Assembly: GCF_029211185.1 (NCBI RefSeq)
Contig: NZ_JARGDO010000013.1
Coordinates: forward strand, 52,986-116,985
DNA length: 64,000 bases
Direction of reading: 5' to 3'
Origin: Tessaracoccus caeni
GTDB lineage: Bacteria; Actinomycetota; Actinomycetes; Propionibacteriales; Propionibacteriaceae
The notes below the pieces were generated by a model. The model saw nothing but the letters and a program-made list of their open reading frames with translations. It was not told where the DNA came from and did no database searches. The stretch's first letter is position 1; each line of letters begins with the position of its first letter. Below, one piece after another: positions 27,106-33,596 of the stretch. The position numbers were made by a program, and so were the translations under genes.

Positions 27106-27993
27106 TCAGGCGATCGAGGCCTGGTAGATCGACTCGATCGAGGCGTCGAGGGTGCGGTCGTACTCTTCGGCCGACTGCTGCGCCGTCAACCCGTCGAGCA
27201 GCGCACGACTGAAGCTGGCGATGAGGCCCGGGTTGCGAGCCAGACGCTCATTGGCCTCGTCGCGGCTGTAGCCACCGGACAGAGCGACGACGCGAGCCAC
27301 CTTGGGATGCTCGATGAGATCGGTGTAGAAGCCGTCCACCGTGGGGATGCTCAGCTTGAGGGCCACCTTCTCGTCGCCCAGTCCATCCAGCCCGCGCAAC
27401 AGGGCCGCCTTCAGCAGCTCTTCTGCCTGCTGCTTGTCGGGAGCCGCGATGTTGACCTCCGGCTCCAGGATCGGCACCAGGCCGGCGGCCAGCACACGAG
27501 CACCCACCTCGAACTGCTGATCGACGACCTGCGCGATCCCCTCAGGATTGGCGGCGTGAATGACGGAGCGCTCCTTGGTGCCGAAGACGCCCTGCGCCGC
27601 GGCACGAGCGAGCGTCTCCTCCAGGCCAGGGATGTCGCGCATCAGCTGCACGCCGCCCCGCTCATCGGCAAGGCCCTTGTCGATCTTCAGCAAGGGCAGG
27701 GTCCCCTTCACCGACCAGAGATACTCGGCGACAGGACGACCATCGATCTGCCTGTCGAGGGTGCCCTCGAACAGGATCGCGGCGAGAATCCGGTCGCTCG
27801 TGAACACCGGGCTGGTGATGATCCGGGCGCGCGCCTCCTGGATGAGATCGAACATCTCCTCCTCGCTGGAGTACTGCGAGTCGTCGATGCCGTACTGGCG
27901 CAGCGCCTTGGGGGTGCTGCCGCCGCTCTGATCGAGGGCGGCAATGAACCCGCGCGCGGATTCGAATCGGGCGAACTGTTGAGGATCTGGCAT
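27106..27993 (-). CDS. fda: Class I fructose-bisphosphate aldolase (metal-independent)
   Basis: The protein has 295 residues and closely follows the bacterial class I aldolase pattern: GFIAALDQSGGSTPKAL, TSPVFTSDRILAAILFE, LVPILEPEVNI, VALKLSIPT with the Schiff-base lysine at about Lys213, and VVALSGGYSRDEAN. It cleaves fructose-1,6-bisphosphate in glycolysis without a metal. ATG 27,993 follows AAGGAAG; the longer frame starts in the promoter. A Zur-like box overlaps the predicted -35 element, so it should be made when zinc is low and the zinc-dependent class II enzyme fails. Confidence 0.94.
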   Translation of the reverse strand: MPDPQQFARFESARGFIAALDQSGGSTPKALRQYGIDDSQYSSEEEMFDLIQEARARIITSPVFTSDRILAAILFEGTLDRQIDGRPVAEYLWSVKGTLPLLKIDKGLADERGGVQLMRDIPGLEETLARAAAQGVFGTKERSVIHAANPEGIAQVVDQQFEVGARVLAAGLVPILEPEVNIAAPDKQQAEELLKAALLRGLDGLGDEKVALKLSIPTVDGFYTDLIEHPKVARVVALSGGYSRDEANERLARNPGLIASFSRALLDGLTAQQSAEEYDRTLDASIESIYQASIA

Positions 27994-28031
27994 GGGTATC
28001 TTCCTTGCTTCGGACGATCGGAGTACCACCC

Positions 28032-28060
28032 AACTTAGCCTAATCGAGAATGATTCTCAA
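28032..28060 (-). promoter_or_regulatory. Promoter of the class I aldolase gene
   Basis: On the minus strand TTGAGA (28,060-28,055) and TAAGTT (28,037-28,032) are 17 nt apart. The Zur-like box at 28,045-28,059 covers the -35 element and part of the spacer, a good position for repression. Confidence 0.65.
28045..28059. promoter_or_regulatory. Zur-like box before the class I aldolase gene
   Basis: CGAGAATGATTCTCA contains the perfect inverted repeat GAGAAT-G-ATTCTC. It is 52 bp upstream of the aldolase ATG. Confidence 0.8.
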
Positions 28061-28084
28061 TTAACTATTTTCTCGCACCCCGGC

Positions 28085-29107
28085 TCAGCGACTGAGCCTC
28101 ACGTAACGAAAGAGACGCCGAAGCCCGGCCACATCGGGCCGGTCGGCAGGCGCGCGCAGCACCTCGTCGAGATGCGCCCCCACCTGCGCCACGTCGAGAG
28201 ACATGCCGACGGCCACCAGTTCGCCGAAACACGGGGGCTGAGGCAGCGGCGAGATATGGATCGAGCCACCGACGAGGTTCGCCAGGTACCCCCGATCACC
28301 CCGCGGCCCTCGCACCCGAACTCGGCCTTTCATTCGATACACCCCAGGGGGCGGGCTCTGCAGCAGGTCGAGGAGTGCCGACGGGGAGAGCGGACCAGCC
28401 AGCTCCCGCGATACCGCTGCAGCATGCTCGTGGTGGTGCTCGCCATGATCCGGATCCATGTCGCGCAGCCCCTCCGCGAAGGGCAACCGATCCTGCACCT
28501 CACCCTCTGCCAGAACATCGAACAGGAGGTCCGGGTCGACACGACCGTTCTTCGCGACGACCAGATGGACGTCGGGATTCCTCGCCCGCACGCGCCGCTC
28601 GATCCGCGCCAGCACGCGATCGCGATCTCCTTCGGGGAGGAGATCGCTCTTGCCGATCACCACGAGGGTTGCCGCACGATGGCGAGCGGGCGGTGTCGGA
28701 TGCACGTCGACGGTGCGGAAGTGCTGCACGGCGTCGATCACCTCGATCAGGCCACCCGGCCGCACGTGCTCCGCCCCACTGAAGCGGATCACCCGAGCCA
28801 AGGCCAGCGGATCGGCGGCGCCGCTGGCCTCGATCAGGATGGCGTCGAGACGCAGGTGCGGATGAGACAACCTCTCGAGCGCCTCATCCAGCCCACCGGA
28901 GTCTGGCAGGCAACAGAGACAGCCACCGGAGATCGATGCCACCTCGTCCACGAGCCCCTCTACGAGGGCCGCGTCGACGTTGAGCTCACCGAAGTCGTTG
29001 ACGATCACCCCCAGCCGCGCGCCCGGAGTGCGCAGCAGGTGGTTGAGCAGGGCGGTCTTGCCGGCACCGAGATACCCGGTGACGGCGATGACCGGCACCC
29101 GATTCAC
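28085..29107 (-). CDS. COG0523/CobW-family GTPase, probable zinc metallochaperone
   Basis: The protein has 340 residues. The P-loop GYLGAGKT is at about 11-18, the metal motif GCLCC has cysteines 63, 65 and 66, the G4-like motif IGKSD is present, and a histidine-rich stretch DPDHGEHHHEH lies near residue 220. The C-terminal CobW domain ends at about 335. Family members deliver metal to target proteins, and those in zinc-box operons act in zinc starvation. GTG 29,107 starts 1 nt after the L33 stop, so it is the third gene of the L28-L33 operon. Confidence 0.93.
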   Translation of the reverse strand: MNRVPVIAVTGYLGAGKTALLNHLLRTPGARLGVIVNDFGELNVDAALVEGLVDEVASISGGCLCCLPDSGGLDEALERLSHPHLRLDAILIEASGAADPLALARVIRFSGAEHVRPGGLIEVIDAVQHFRTVDVHPTPPARHRAATLVVIGKSDLLPEGDRDRVLARIERRVRARNPDVHLVVAKNGRVDPDLLFDVLAEGEVQDRLPFAEGLRDMDPDHGEHHHEHAAAVSRELAGPLSPSALLDLLQSPPPGVYRMKGRVRVRGPRGDRGYLANLVGGSIHISPLPQPPCFGELVAVGMSLDVAQVGAHLDEVLRAPADRPDVAGLRRLFRYVRLSR

Positions 29108-29108
29108 G

Positions 29109-29279
29109 TCAACGCGACTCCTTGAACTCCACGTGCTGGCGGATCACGGGGTCGTACTTGCGCAGGCTCATCCGGTCGGGATCATTGCGACGATTCTTGC
29201 GCGTGACATAGGTGTAGCCGGTGCCGGCCGTCGAGCGCAGCTTGATGATCCCTCGGACGTCCTTTCCCTTCTTCGCCAT
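29109..29279 (-). CDS. rpmG: Ribosomal protein L33, zinc-free (C-minus) form
   Basis: The protein has 56 residues (starts [18 protein letters not shown]) and ends with [15 protein letters not shown]. The four zinc-binding cysteines of the ordinary L33 are absent. Zinc-free paralogues replace the zinc form in ribosomes when zinc is scarce. ATG 29,279 overlaps the L28 stop (ATGA). Confidence 0.95.
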   Translation of the reverse strand: MAKKGKDVRGIIKLRSTAGTGYTYVTRKNRRNDPDRMSLRKYDPVIRQHVEFKESR

Positions 29280-29515
29280 CAGAGCCGCACCCCCTGGGCA
29301 CGGAGATCGGCGACGACCGCGTCGATGCCCCGGCGATCGATGGTCCGAATGCCGCGCGGACTCACCGTGAGCGTCACAAAGCGGCCCAGCGTCGGCACCC
29401 AGTACCGCTTGGACTGCACGTTCACGTTCCACCGACGACGGGTGCGCCGCTGCGAATGCGAGACGTTGTTTCCGAATTGGGGTTCAGCCCCGGTGACCTG
29501 ACATCTGCGTGCCAT
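29279..29515 (-). CDS. rpmB: Ribosomal protein L28, zinc-free (C-minus) form
   Basis: The protein has 78 residues, starting [20 protein letters not shown]. Only one of the four zinc-ligand cysteines remains, so it cannot form the usual zinc knuckle. It is the first gene of the L28-L33-COG0523 operon and its ATG lies 21 bp from a Zur-like box shared with the divergent L31B gene. Confidence 0.95.
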   Translation of the reverse strand: MARRCQVTGAEPQFGNNVSHSQRRTRRRWNVNVQSKRYWVPTLGRFVTLTVSPRGIRTIDRRGIDAVVADLRAQGVRL

Positions 29516-29535
29516 GTCGCTCCTCATGCTAGTAT

Positions 29536-29550
29536 CGAGAATCATTATCG
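29536..29550. promoter_or_regulatory. Zur-like box shared by the L28 and L31B operons
   Basis: CGAGAATCATTATCG matches TGATAATCATTATCA at 12 of 15 positions. It sits in the 53-bp gap between the two divergent operons, so one site can control both. Confidence 0.82.
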
Positions 29551-29568
29551 ATTATTCTAGCAGGAACT

Positions 29569-29844
29569 ATGAAACACACCATTGAACCCCCGTACCGGGA
29601 CGTGGTCTTCCGGGACAAGTCCGCCGACCTGGTCTTCCGCACCCGCTCCACGGCACCCGCCACCGAGACCATCGAGTTCGACGGCGAAACCCTCCCGCTG
29701 ATCGATGTGCAGGTCTCCAGCGCCAGCCATCCCTTCTGGACCGGCCGCAGCCGCGTGCTGGACAGCGAGGGCCGCGTCGAGCGCTTCCAGCGGCGTTACG
29801 GCCAGTCCTCGCGCACCACCGCGGAGGGGAGGAACAACCGATGA
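29569..29844 (+). CDS. rpmE2: Ribosomal protein L31 type B (zinc-free)
   Basis: The protein has 91 residues, opening [16 protein letters not shown] and containing SASHPFWTG, the type B L31 pattern. It lacks the cysteine motif of type A L31. It replaces the zinc-containing L31 at low zinc. The stop overlaps the ATG of the L36 gene. Confidence 0.95.
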   Translation: MKHTIEPPYRDVVFRDKSADLVFRTRSTAPATETIEFDGETLPLIDVQVSSASHPFWTGRSRVLDSEGRVERFQRRYGQSSRTTAEGRNNR

Positions 29845-29963
29845 AGGTTCGCAACTCGCTACGTGCACTCAAGATGCAGCCGGGCGCCCAAGTGGTCCGG
29901 CGCCGTGGCCGGGTCTTCGTGATCAACAAGCGCAACCCGCGCATGAAGGCCCGTCAGGGGTGA
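29841..29963 (+). CDS. rpmJ: Ribosomal protein L36, zinc-free (C-minus) form
   Basis: This 40-residue protein starts [19 protein letters not shown] and ends NPRMKARQG. The Cys/His zinc ligands of ordinary L36 are absent. ATG 29,841 overlaps the L31B stop (ATGA), and the COG0523-like gene starts 3 nt after its stop, so these are one transcript. Confidence 0.94.
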   Translation: MKVRNSLRALKMQPGAQVVRRRGRVFVINKRNPRMKARQG

Positions 29964-29966
29964 TCG

Positions 29967-31076
29967 GTGAATAACGTCTCGCCCCTCAAGGTGCCCGTGA
30001 TCCTGGTGGCCGGCTTCGACGCCGACACCATGGCGATCGCCACCATGGCCCTCGGCTGGGATCTGCCAAAGGCCGTCGCCGTGCGCCATGACCTCGACCC
30101 CACCCGCGACACCCTCACCCGCACCGTCTCCGACGCGACGGGCCTGATCGAGAAGGAAGAGCTGGAGCTCGATCACGCGTGCGCCAGCTGCGCGCTGCGC
30201 GAGGACGTCGTCCCCACCCTCGAACGGCTCGCCTCGTCCGGGCAATGGGACGCGATCGTCGCACAGCTCCCCGCCACGGCGAGCCCCGCCCAGGTATGCC
30301 GCGTCTCCGCATGGGATCCGGCACGAGTGCCGCACGTGCGAATCAGCGCGGTGGTCGCCGCACTGAGCGACACCACGCTCGAGGGCGACCTGCTCGGCGA
30401 CGAGCTGTTGTGCGAGGTGGACCTGCCCGTTCGCGAGGACGACCGTCGAGGCCTGGCCGAGACCGCCTGCGCGTTGGTCGAGTACGCCGACGTGGTGTTC
30501 ACCCCCGGGGACATCGAGACCGACGGCCGTGACCTGATCAACGCCCTGATGCGGCCGGGCGCCCGCCTCCTCGATTCGGTGAGCGCGCTCGACGGCGCCG
30601 AACTGACCACCGGGCTTCACCACTGCGAGACCAGCGACGAGTGGGTCGCGGAGGTACGACGCGGCCCACTCCCCTCCCCCGAAGGCGAGGCCTGGGTGCT
30701 CGACGTGCACTCCGACCGGCCGTTCCACCCCGACCGGCTCATGGAGTTCATCGCCGTTCTCGGCGGCGGTCCCCGACGCTCCCGCGGATGCTTCTGGCTT
30801 CCGACGCGCCCCCACCAGCTCTGCATCTGGAACGGCGCCGGCGGCCAGCTGAGCGTCGGCACCGAGGAGGACTGGGGTCGCGACGAGTCTCCCCTGACCC
30901 GGATCACCGTCGTCGGGCTGGACGGCGGACGCGACGCGCTCGCCGCGGCCTTCGAGGCCTGCCTGCTCACCGACGCCGAGATGGAGGAGCACGGCCCCTA
31001 TTGGGAGGCCTTCGAGGACGGCTTCGAGCCCTGGCTCGGGCCCATCCACCGCGGCAGCATGACGGAGGCGTCGTGA
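29967..31076 (+). CDS. COG0523-like protein without a P-loop
   Basis: The protein has 369 residues. The start VPVILVAGFDADTMAIATMALG aligns with the COG0523 GTPase start, but GxxGxGK(S/T) is missing, so GTP binding is unlikely. The metal motif is altered to HACASC (Cys72, Cys75) where the active homologue has GCLCC. The C-terminal half keeps a CobW C-terminal-like region (EAWVLDVHSDRPFHPDRL and RSRGCFWLPTRP). GTG 29,967 starts 3 nt after the L36 stop. It is probably a zinc-starvation accessory protein that binds or presents metal rather than a GTPase. Confidence 0.85.
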   Translation: MNNVSPLKVPVILVAGFDADTMAIATMALGWDLPKAVAVRHDLDPTRDTLTRTVSDATGLIEKEELELDHACASCALREDVVPTLERLASSGQWDAIVAQLPATASPAQVCRVSAWDPARVPHVRISAVVAALSDTTLEGDLLGDELLCEVDLPVREDDRRGLAETACALVEYADVVFTPGDIETDGRDLINALMRPGARLLDSVSALDGAELTTGLHHCETSDEWVAEVRRGPLPSPEGEAWVLDVHSDRPFHPDRLMEFIAVLGGGPRRSRGCFWLPTRPHQLCIWNGAGGQLSVGTEEDWGRDESPLTRITVVGLDGGRDALAAAFEACLLTDAEMEEHGPYWEAFEDGFEPWLGPIHRGSMTEAS

Positions 31077-31795
31077 CCGACCGCTACGCCGCCACCGCGA
31101 GCGCCTACGAGCTGTTCGCGCGCCCCTATCGCGACGCACAGTACGCCGCACTCGGGCGCCTGCTCCCCCACCTTCGCCCGGATGAGGGCCCGATCCTCGA
31201 CATCGGAGCGGGGTCCGGCGCGTTCACCGAGTGGATCCTGGCGGAGCTGCCCGCCGGGAGCGCACTGGCACTCGAACCGAGCCCGGCGATGCGCGCGCTC
31301 CTTCTCGCGCGCATCGCCGCCCACCCGGAGTGGTTCGCGCGGGTGACGGTGCGACCCGAGGCATTCTTCGACGCGACGCTGCCCGCCAGGATCGGCGGAG
31401 CGATCGCACTGGGGGTGATCGGGCACTTCGACGCGGGCGAGCGAGCCGCCGTTCTCGCGGAGTTGGCGTCTCGCCTTCCCGCGCATGGGGCGGTGCTCGT
31501 CGACCTGCAGCATCCCGAACGCCCCCAGCGGGTGGAGCCCTACGAGTTCACGGTGGCGACCATCGGAGACGTCACCTACCGCGGGATCGCCGAGGCCTGG
31601 CCCGTGAGCACCGAGGTGATGCGCTGGCGGATGACCTACCTCTCCCTCGAGGGCGAACGGGTGCTCACCGAGGACACGACGGAGCACGTCTACCACCATC
31701 CCGCCCCCGAGCTGTTCGCCCGGGAGGCCAAGGAGGCCGGCTTCAGCGCCGCGCAGCTCGATCAGACCCCGTTCTGGCTGCTCCAGCGACACTGA
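31073..31795 (+). CDS. Class I SAM-dependent methyltransferase
   Basis: The protein has 240 residues. Motif I is ILDIGAGSGAFTEWIL (about 43-58), with the acidic post-I residue in ALEPSPAMRALLL. The start TDRYAATASAYELFARPYRDAQY resembles small-molecule or protein methyltransferases. GTG 31,073 overlaps the stop of the COG0523-like gene (GTGA), so it belongs to the zinc-regulated operon. The substrate is unknown; metallophore modification or ribosomal protein methylation are both possible. Confidence 0.85.
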   Translation: MTDRYAATASAYELFARPYRDAQYAALGRLLPHLRPDEGPILDIGAGSGAFTEWILAELPAGSALALEPSPAMRALLLARIAAHPEWFARVTVRPEAFFDATLPARIGGAIALGVIGHFDAGERAAVLAELASRLPAHGAVLVDLQHPERPQRVEPYEFTVATIGDVTYRGIAEAWPVSTEVMRWRMTYLSLEGERVLTEDTTEHVYHHPAPELFAREAKEAGFSAAQLDQTPFWLLQRH

Positions 31796-31829
31796 AGAAC
31801 TGAGAGCCACGCAGGGCGAACACAAAGAC

Positions 31830-31868
31830 GACGAGGGGGCGAGCGGGTGTTGCGCTCGCCCCCTCGTC
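31830..31868. terminator. Bidirectional terminator
   Basis: A perfect 15-bp stem, GACGAGGGGGCGAGC (31,830-31,844) and GCTCGCCCCCTCGTC (31,854-31,868), with a 9-nt loop, separates the convergent methyltransferase and histidine-rich peptide genes. Confidence 0.85.
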
Positions 31869-31892
31869 ACCTCGCGAGGTCAGTGCATGAGG

Positions 31893-32048
31893 TCAGTGCT
31901 CGTCGTAGTGATCCCCATGAACGGCGTGCTTGTGGCCGTCGTGAACGTAATCGACGTGATCCCCGTGCTCGACGGCCTCGTGGCCGCAGTCGTCGCCATG
32001 GGCGTGCTCGGCGGTGGTGTGATGGGTGGCGTGGACGTCGGTGCTCAT
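31893..32048 (-). CDS. Histidine-rich small protein, probable zinc-binding peptide
   Basis: This 51-residue protein has 14 histidines, one cysteine and many acidic residues. The pattern is a run of H-rich repeats including GDDCGHEAVEHGDHVDYVHDG, HKHAVHGDH and the end YDEH. There is no signal peptide or membrane segment. ATG 32,048 overlaps the stop of the SmtB-type gene (ATGA), so it is made with that zinc sensor. It probably buffers or carries zinc in the cytoplasm. Similar short proteins occur in other actinobacteria, often annotated only as hypothetical or as transporter-associated. Confidence 0.85.
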   Translation of the reverse strand: MSTDVHATHHTTAEHAHGDDCGHEAVEHGDHVDYVHDGHKHAVHGDHYDEH

Positions 32049-32389
32049 GATGCATCCTTCCGGGACGGGGTGAGATTCTGCTCGGCGTCGAGCGACGCCG
32101 AACGAGGCTCCCGGACGTGCTCAAGCGCATCCGAGACCACATGGGAGACGTGCAGATCGGCGATCTCGTAGACCACTTCCTTGCCGCGGCGATTCGCCGC
32201 GACCAGGCCAGCCCCGCGCAAGGTGCGCAGGTGCTGCGACACCAGCGGCTGCGACATGTTCGTCGCCTCCGCCAGGGCCCCCACGGTCCGCGATTGCTCG
32301 CCGATCAACCTCAGAAGCAGCAGGCGAGACTCATTGCCCAGCACTTTGAAGAGCTGCGCTGCCTCGACAAGGCCTGCCTCCATCTCCAT
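32045..32389 (-). CDS. ArsR/SmtB-family zinc-sensing repressor
   Basis: The protein has 114 residues. The winged HTH includes EATNMSQPLVSQHLRTLRGAG with the recognition helix. The alpha-5 region DLHVSHVVSDALEHVRE supplies Asp78, His80, His91 and Glu94; their spacing (2, 11, 3) equals that of the zinc site of SmtB (Asp104, His106, His117, Glu120). It should release DNA when zinc is plentiful. It heads a two-gene unit with the histidine-rich peptide. ATG 32,389 is used; ATG 32,383 is possible. Confidence 0.93.
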   Translation of the reverse strand: MEMEAGLVEAAQLFKVLGNESRLLLLRLIGEQSRTVGALAEATNMSQPLVSQHLRTLRGAGLVAANRRGKEVVYEIADLHVSHVVSDALEHVREPRSASLDAEQNLTPSRKDAS

Positions 32390-32403
32390 GGCCTCATTCC
32401 ATC

Positions 32404-32455
32404 ACACATATAAATAGATTGCAATATAACCATTTCTTAATGAGAACGGCTACCG
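32404..32455 (-). promoter_or_regulatory. Regulatory region of the SmtB-type operon
   Basis: TGAGAACGGCTACCG (32,441-32,455) agrees with the reverse complement of the Zur-like box at 33,098 at 12 of 15 positions, but with the ideal box at only 9 of 15. Nearer the gene an AT-rich stretch (32,404-32,430) with TATA at both ends may be the ArsR-type operator and -10 region. Both assignments are tentative. Confidence 0.4.
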
Positions 32456-32498
32456 CCTCAGTTTATCCGCCCCACATACCGGCGCGCGGCACACACAA

Positions 32499-32530
32499 GG
32501 AGGGGTGAACGGAAATCCGCTCACCCCTCC
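32499..32530 (-). terminator. Terminator of the L32-HU operon
   Basis: GGAGGGGTGA and TCACCCCTCC form a perfect 10-bp stem with an inner GGA/TCC pair, 17 bp beyond the HU stop. Confidence 0.75.
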
Positions 32531-32546
32531 AGCGACTCATATCGCC

Positions 32547-32825
32547 TCAGGATCCAGCCACAGCCTGCTTCAACGCGGCGGATGGCTTGAACGCGGGCGT
32601 GACACCCGCGGGGATATCGATGGGCTCGCCCGTCTGGGGATTGCGCCCGGTCCGGGCGGCGCGGGTACGCGTCTCAAACGTGCCGAACCCAGGGATCGAG
32701 ACCCGCTCCCCCGCCGCAAGGGCGGAGGTCACAGCCCTGACGACCGCAACGACGGCCTTCTCGGCGGTTGCTCGATCGAGCCCGGCGTCGTTGGCCACGG
32801 CTTCAGCCAGCGCATGCTTGTTCAT
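32547..32825 (-). CDS. hup: HU-family DNA-binding protein
   Basis: The protein has 92 residues and matches HU in full: MNKHALAEAVANDAG, then VSIPGFGTFETRTRAARTGRNPQTGEPI with the DNA-binding beta arm, then ALKQAV. It bends and compacts DNA as a dimer. ATG 32,825 was chosen because AAGGAG, which overlaps the L32 stop codon, is 8 nt upstream; ATG 32,831 is too close. It is coupled to the zinc-free L32 gene and so probably follows zinc status, unlike the usual constitutive HU gene, which would be elsewhere. Confidence 0.94.
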   Translation of the reverse strand: MNKHALAEAVANDAGLDRATAEKAVVAVVRAVTSALAAGERVSIPGFGTFETRTRAARTGRNPQTGEPIDIPAGVTPAFKPSAALKQAVAGS

Positions 32826-32836
32826 CTTCATTCTCC

Positions 32837-33013
32837 TTATTGGAAGGTACTGAGGTCGAGGTAGCCGGCGTGGGCGGCGCGGACCAGTTTGCGCGGAACG
32901 CGATAGACCTGACCCTGGATCCGCACTGGCACGAGGTCGACGGGAGTCGCCTTCCAGTTCGAGCGCCGGTGGCGCGTGTTGCTGCGCGACATGCGCCGCT
33001 TGGGGACAGCCAT
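32837..33013 (-). CDS. rpmF: Ribosomal protein L32, zinc-free (C-minus) form
   Basis: This 58-residue protein starts [20 protein letters not shown] and lacks the two cysteine pairs that bind zinc in ordinary L32. Its stop codon overlaps the ribosome binding site of the HU gene. A Zur-like box lies 85 bp upstream. Confidence 0.94.
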   Translation of the reverse strand: MAVPKRRMSRSNTRHRRSNWKATPVDLVPVRIQGQVYRVPRKLVRAAHAGYLDLSTFQ

Positions 33014-33097
33014 GGATTCTCCGTTTCACCAGGTGACCAGCACTCCGAGGGCAAGACCGACGACTTGCACGGGAGACGACACTTGGACACACTTAAC

Positions 33098-33112
33098 CGA
33101 TAACGGTTCTCA
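33098..33112. promoter_or_regulatory. Zur-like box between the L32-HU and S14 genes
   Basis: CGATAACGGTTCTCA matches TGATAATGATTATCA at 11 of 15 positions. It lies between two divergent zinc-free ribosomal protein genes and may control both. Confidence 0.7.
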
Positions 33113-33182
33113 TTCTATTCATATCGGCGGTGCAATCCGCAATCGCCGGATTGCACCGAGACACAACGGGAGAAACACACAG

Positions 33183-33488
33183 ATGGCCAAGAAGTCCAAG
33201 ATCGTCGCCAACGAGAAGCGCAAGGCGCTCGTCGAGCGGTACAGGGAGCGACGCGACGCGCTGCGCGCCGCAGTGAAGGATGCCTCGCTCAGCCCGGAGG
33301 AGCGCGAGACCGCGATGCGGGCGCTCGCCAAACTGCCGCGCGACTCGTCACCCGTGCGGGTGCGCAACCGGGATCAGGTGGACGGTCGCCCCCGGGGCTA
33401 CCTCGGCAAGGCGGGGCTCTCCAGGGTCAACTTCCGCAATGCCGCCCACAAGGGCGAGCTGCCGGGCATCACCAAGTCGAGCTGGTGA
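33183..33488 (+). CDS. rpsN: Ribosomal protein S14, zinc-free (C-minus, 101-residue) form
   Basis: The protein has 101 residues, starting [20 protein letters not shown] and ending [11 protein letters not shown]. It is the longer cysteine-free S14 that replaces the short zinc-binding form. ATG 33,183 follows GGGAGAAACACACAG. It is monocistronic and divergent from L32-HU. Confidence 0.95.
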   Translation: MAKKSKIVANEKRKALVERYRERRDALRAAVKDASLSPEERETAMRALAKLPRDSSPVRVRNRDQVDGRPRGYLGKAGLSRVNFRNAAHKGELPGITKSSW

Positions 33489-33496
33489 TCGTTCCC

Positions 33497-33545
33497 GTGC
33501 GCCTTACAACGACTTCCCTCGCCCAAATCCGGTCGTAAGGCGCAC
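33497..33545 (+). terminator. Inverted repeat after the S14 gene
   Basis: GTGCGCCTTAC (33,497-33,507) and GTAAGGCGCAC (33,535-33,545) are a perfect 11-bp pair 8 bp after the stop. The 27-nt loop is long and no T-run follows, so its role as a terminator is uncertain. Confidence 0.4.
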
Positions 33546-33596
33546 CGGAGGCGCTGGGCGACAAGACTGTCAGCCCCGCCTCCTAGAGTGCGAGCC

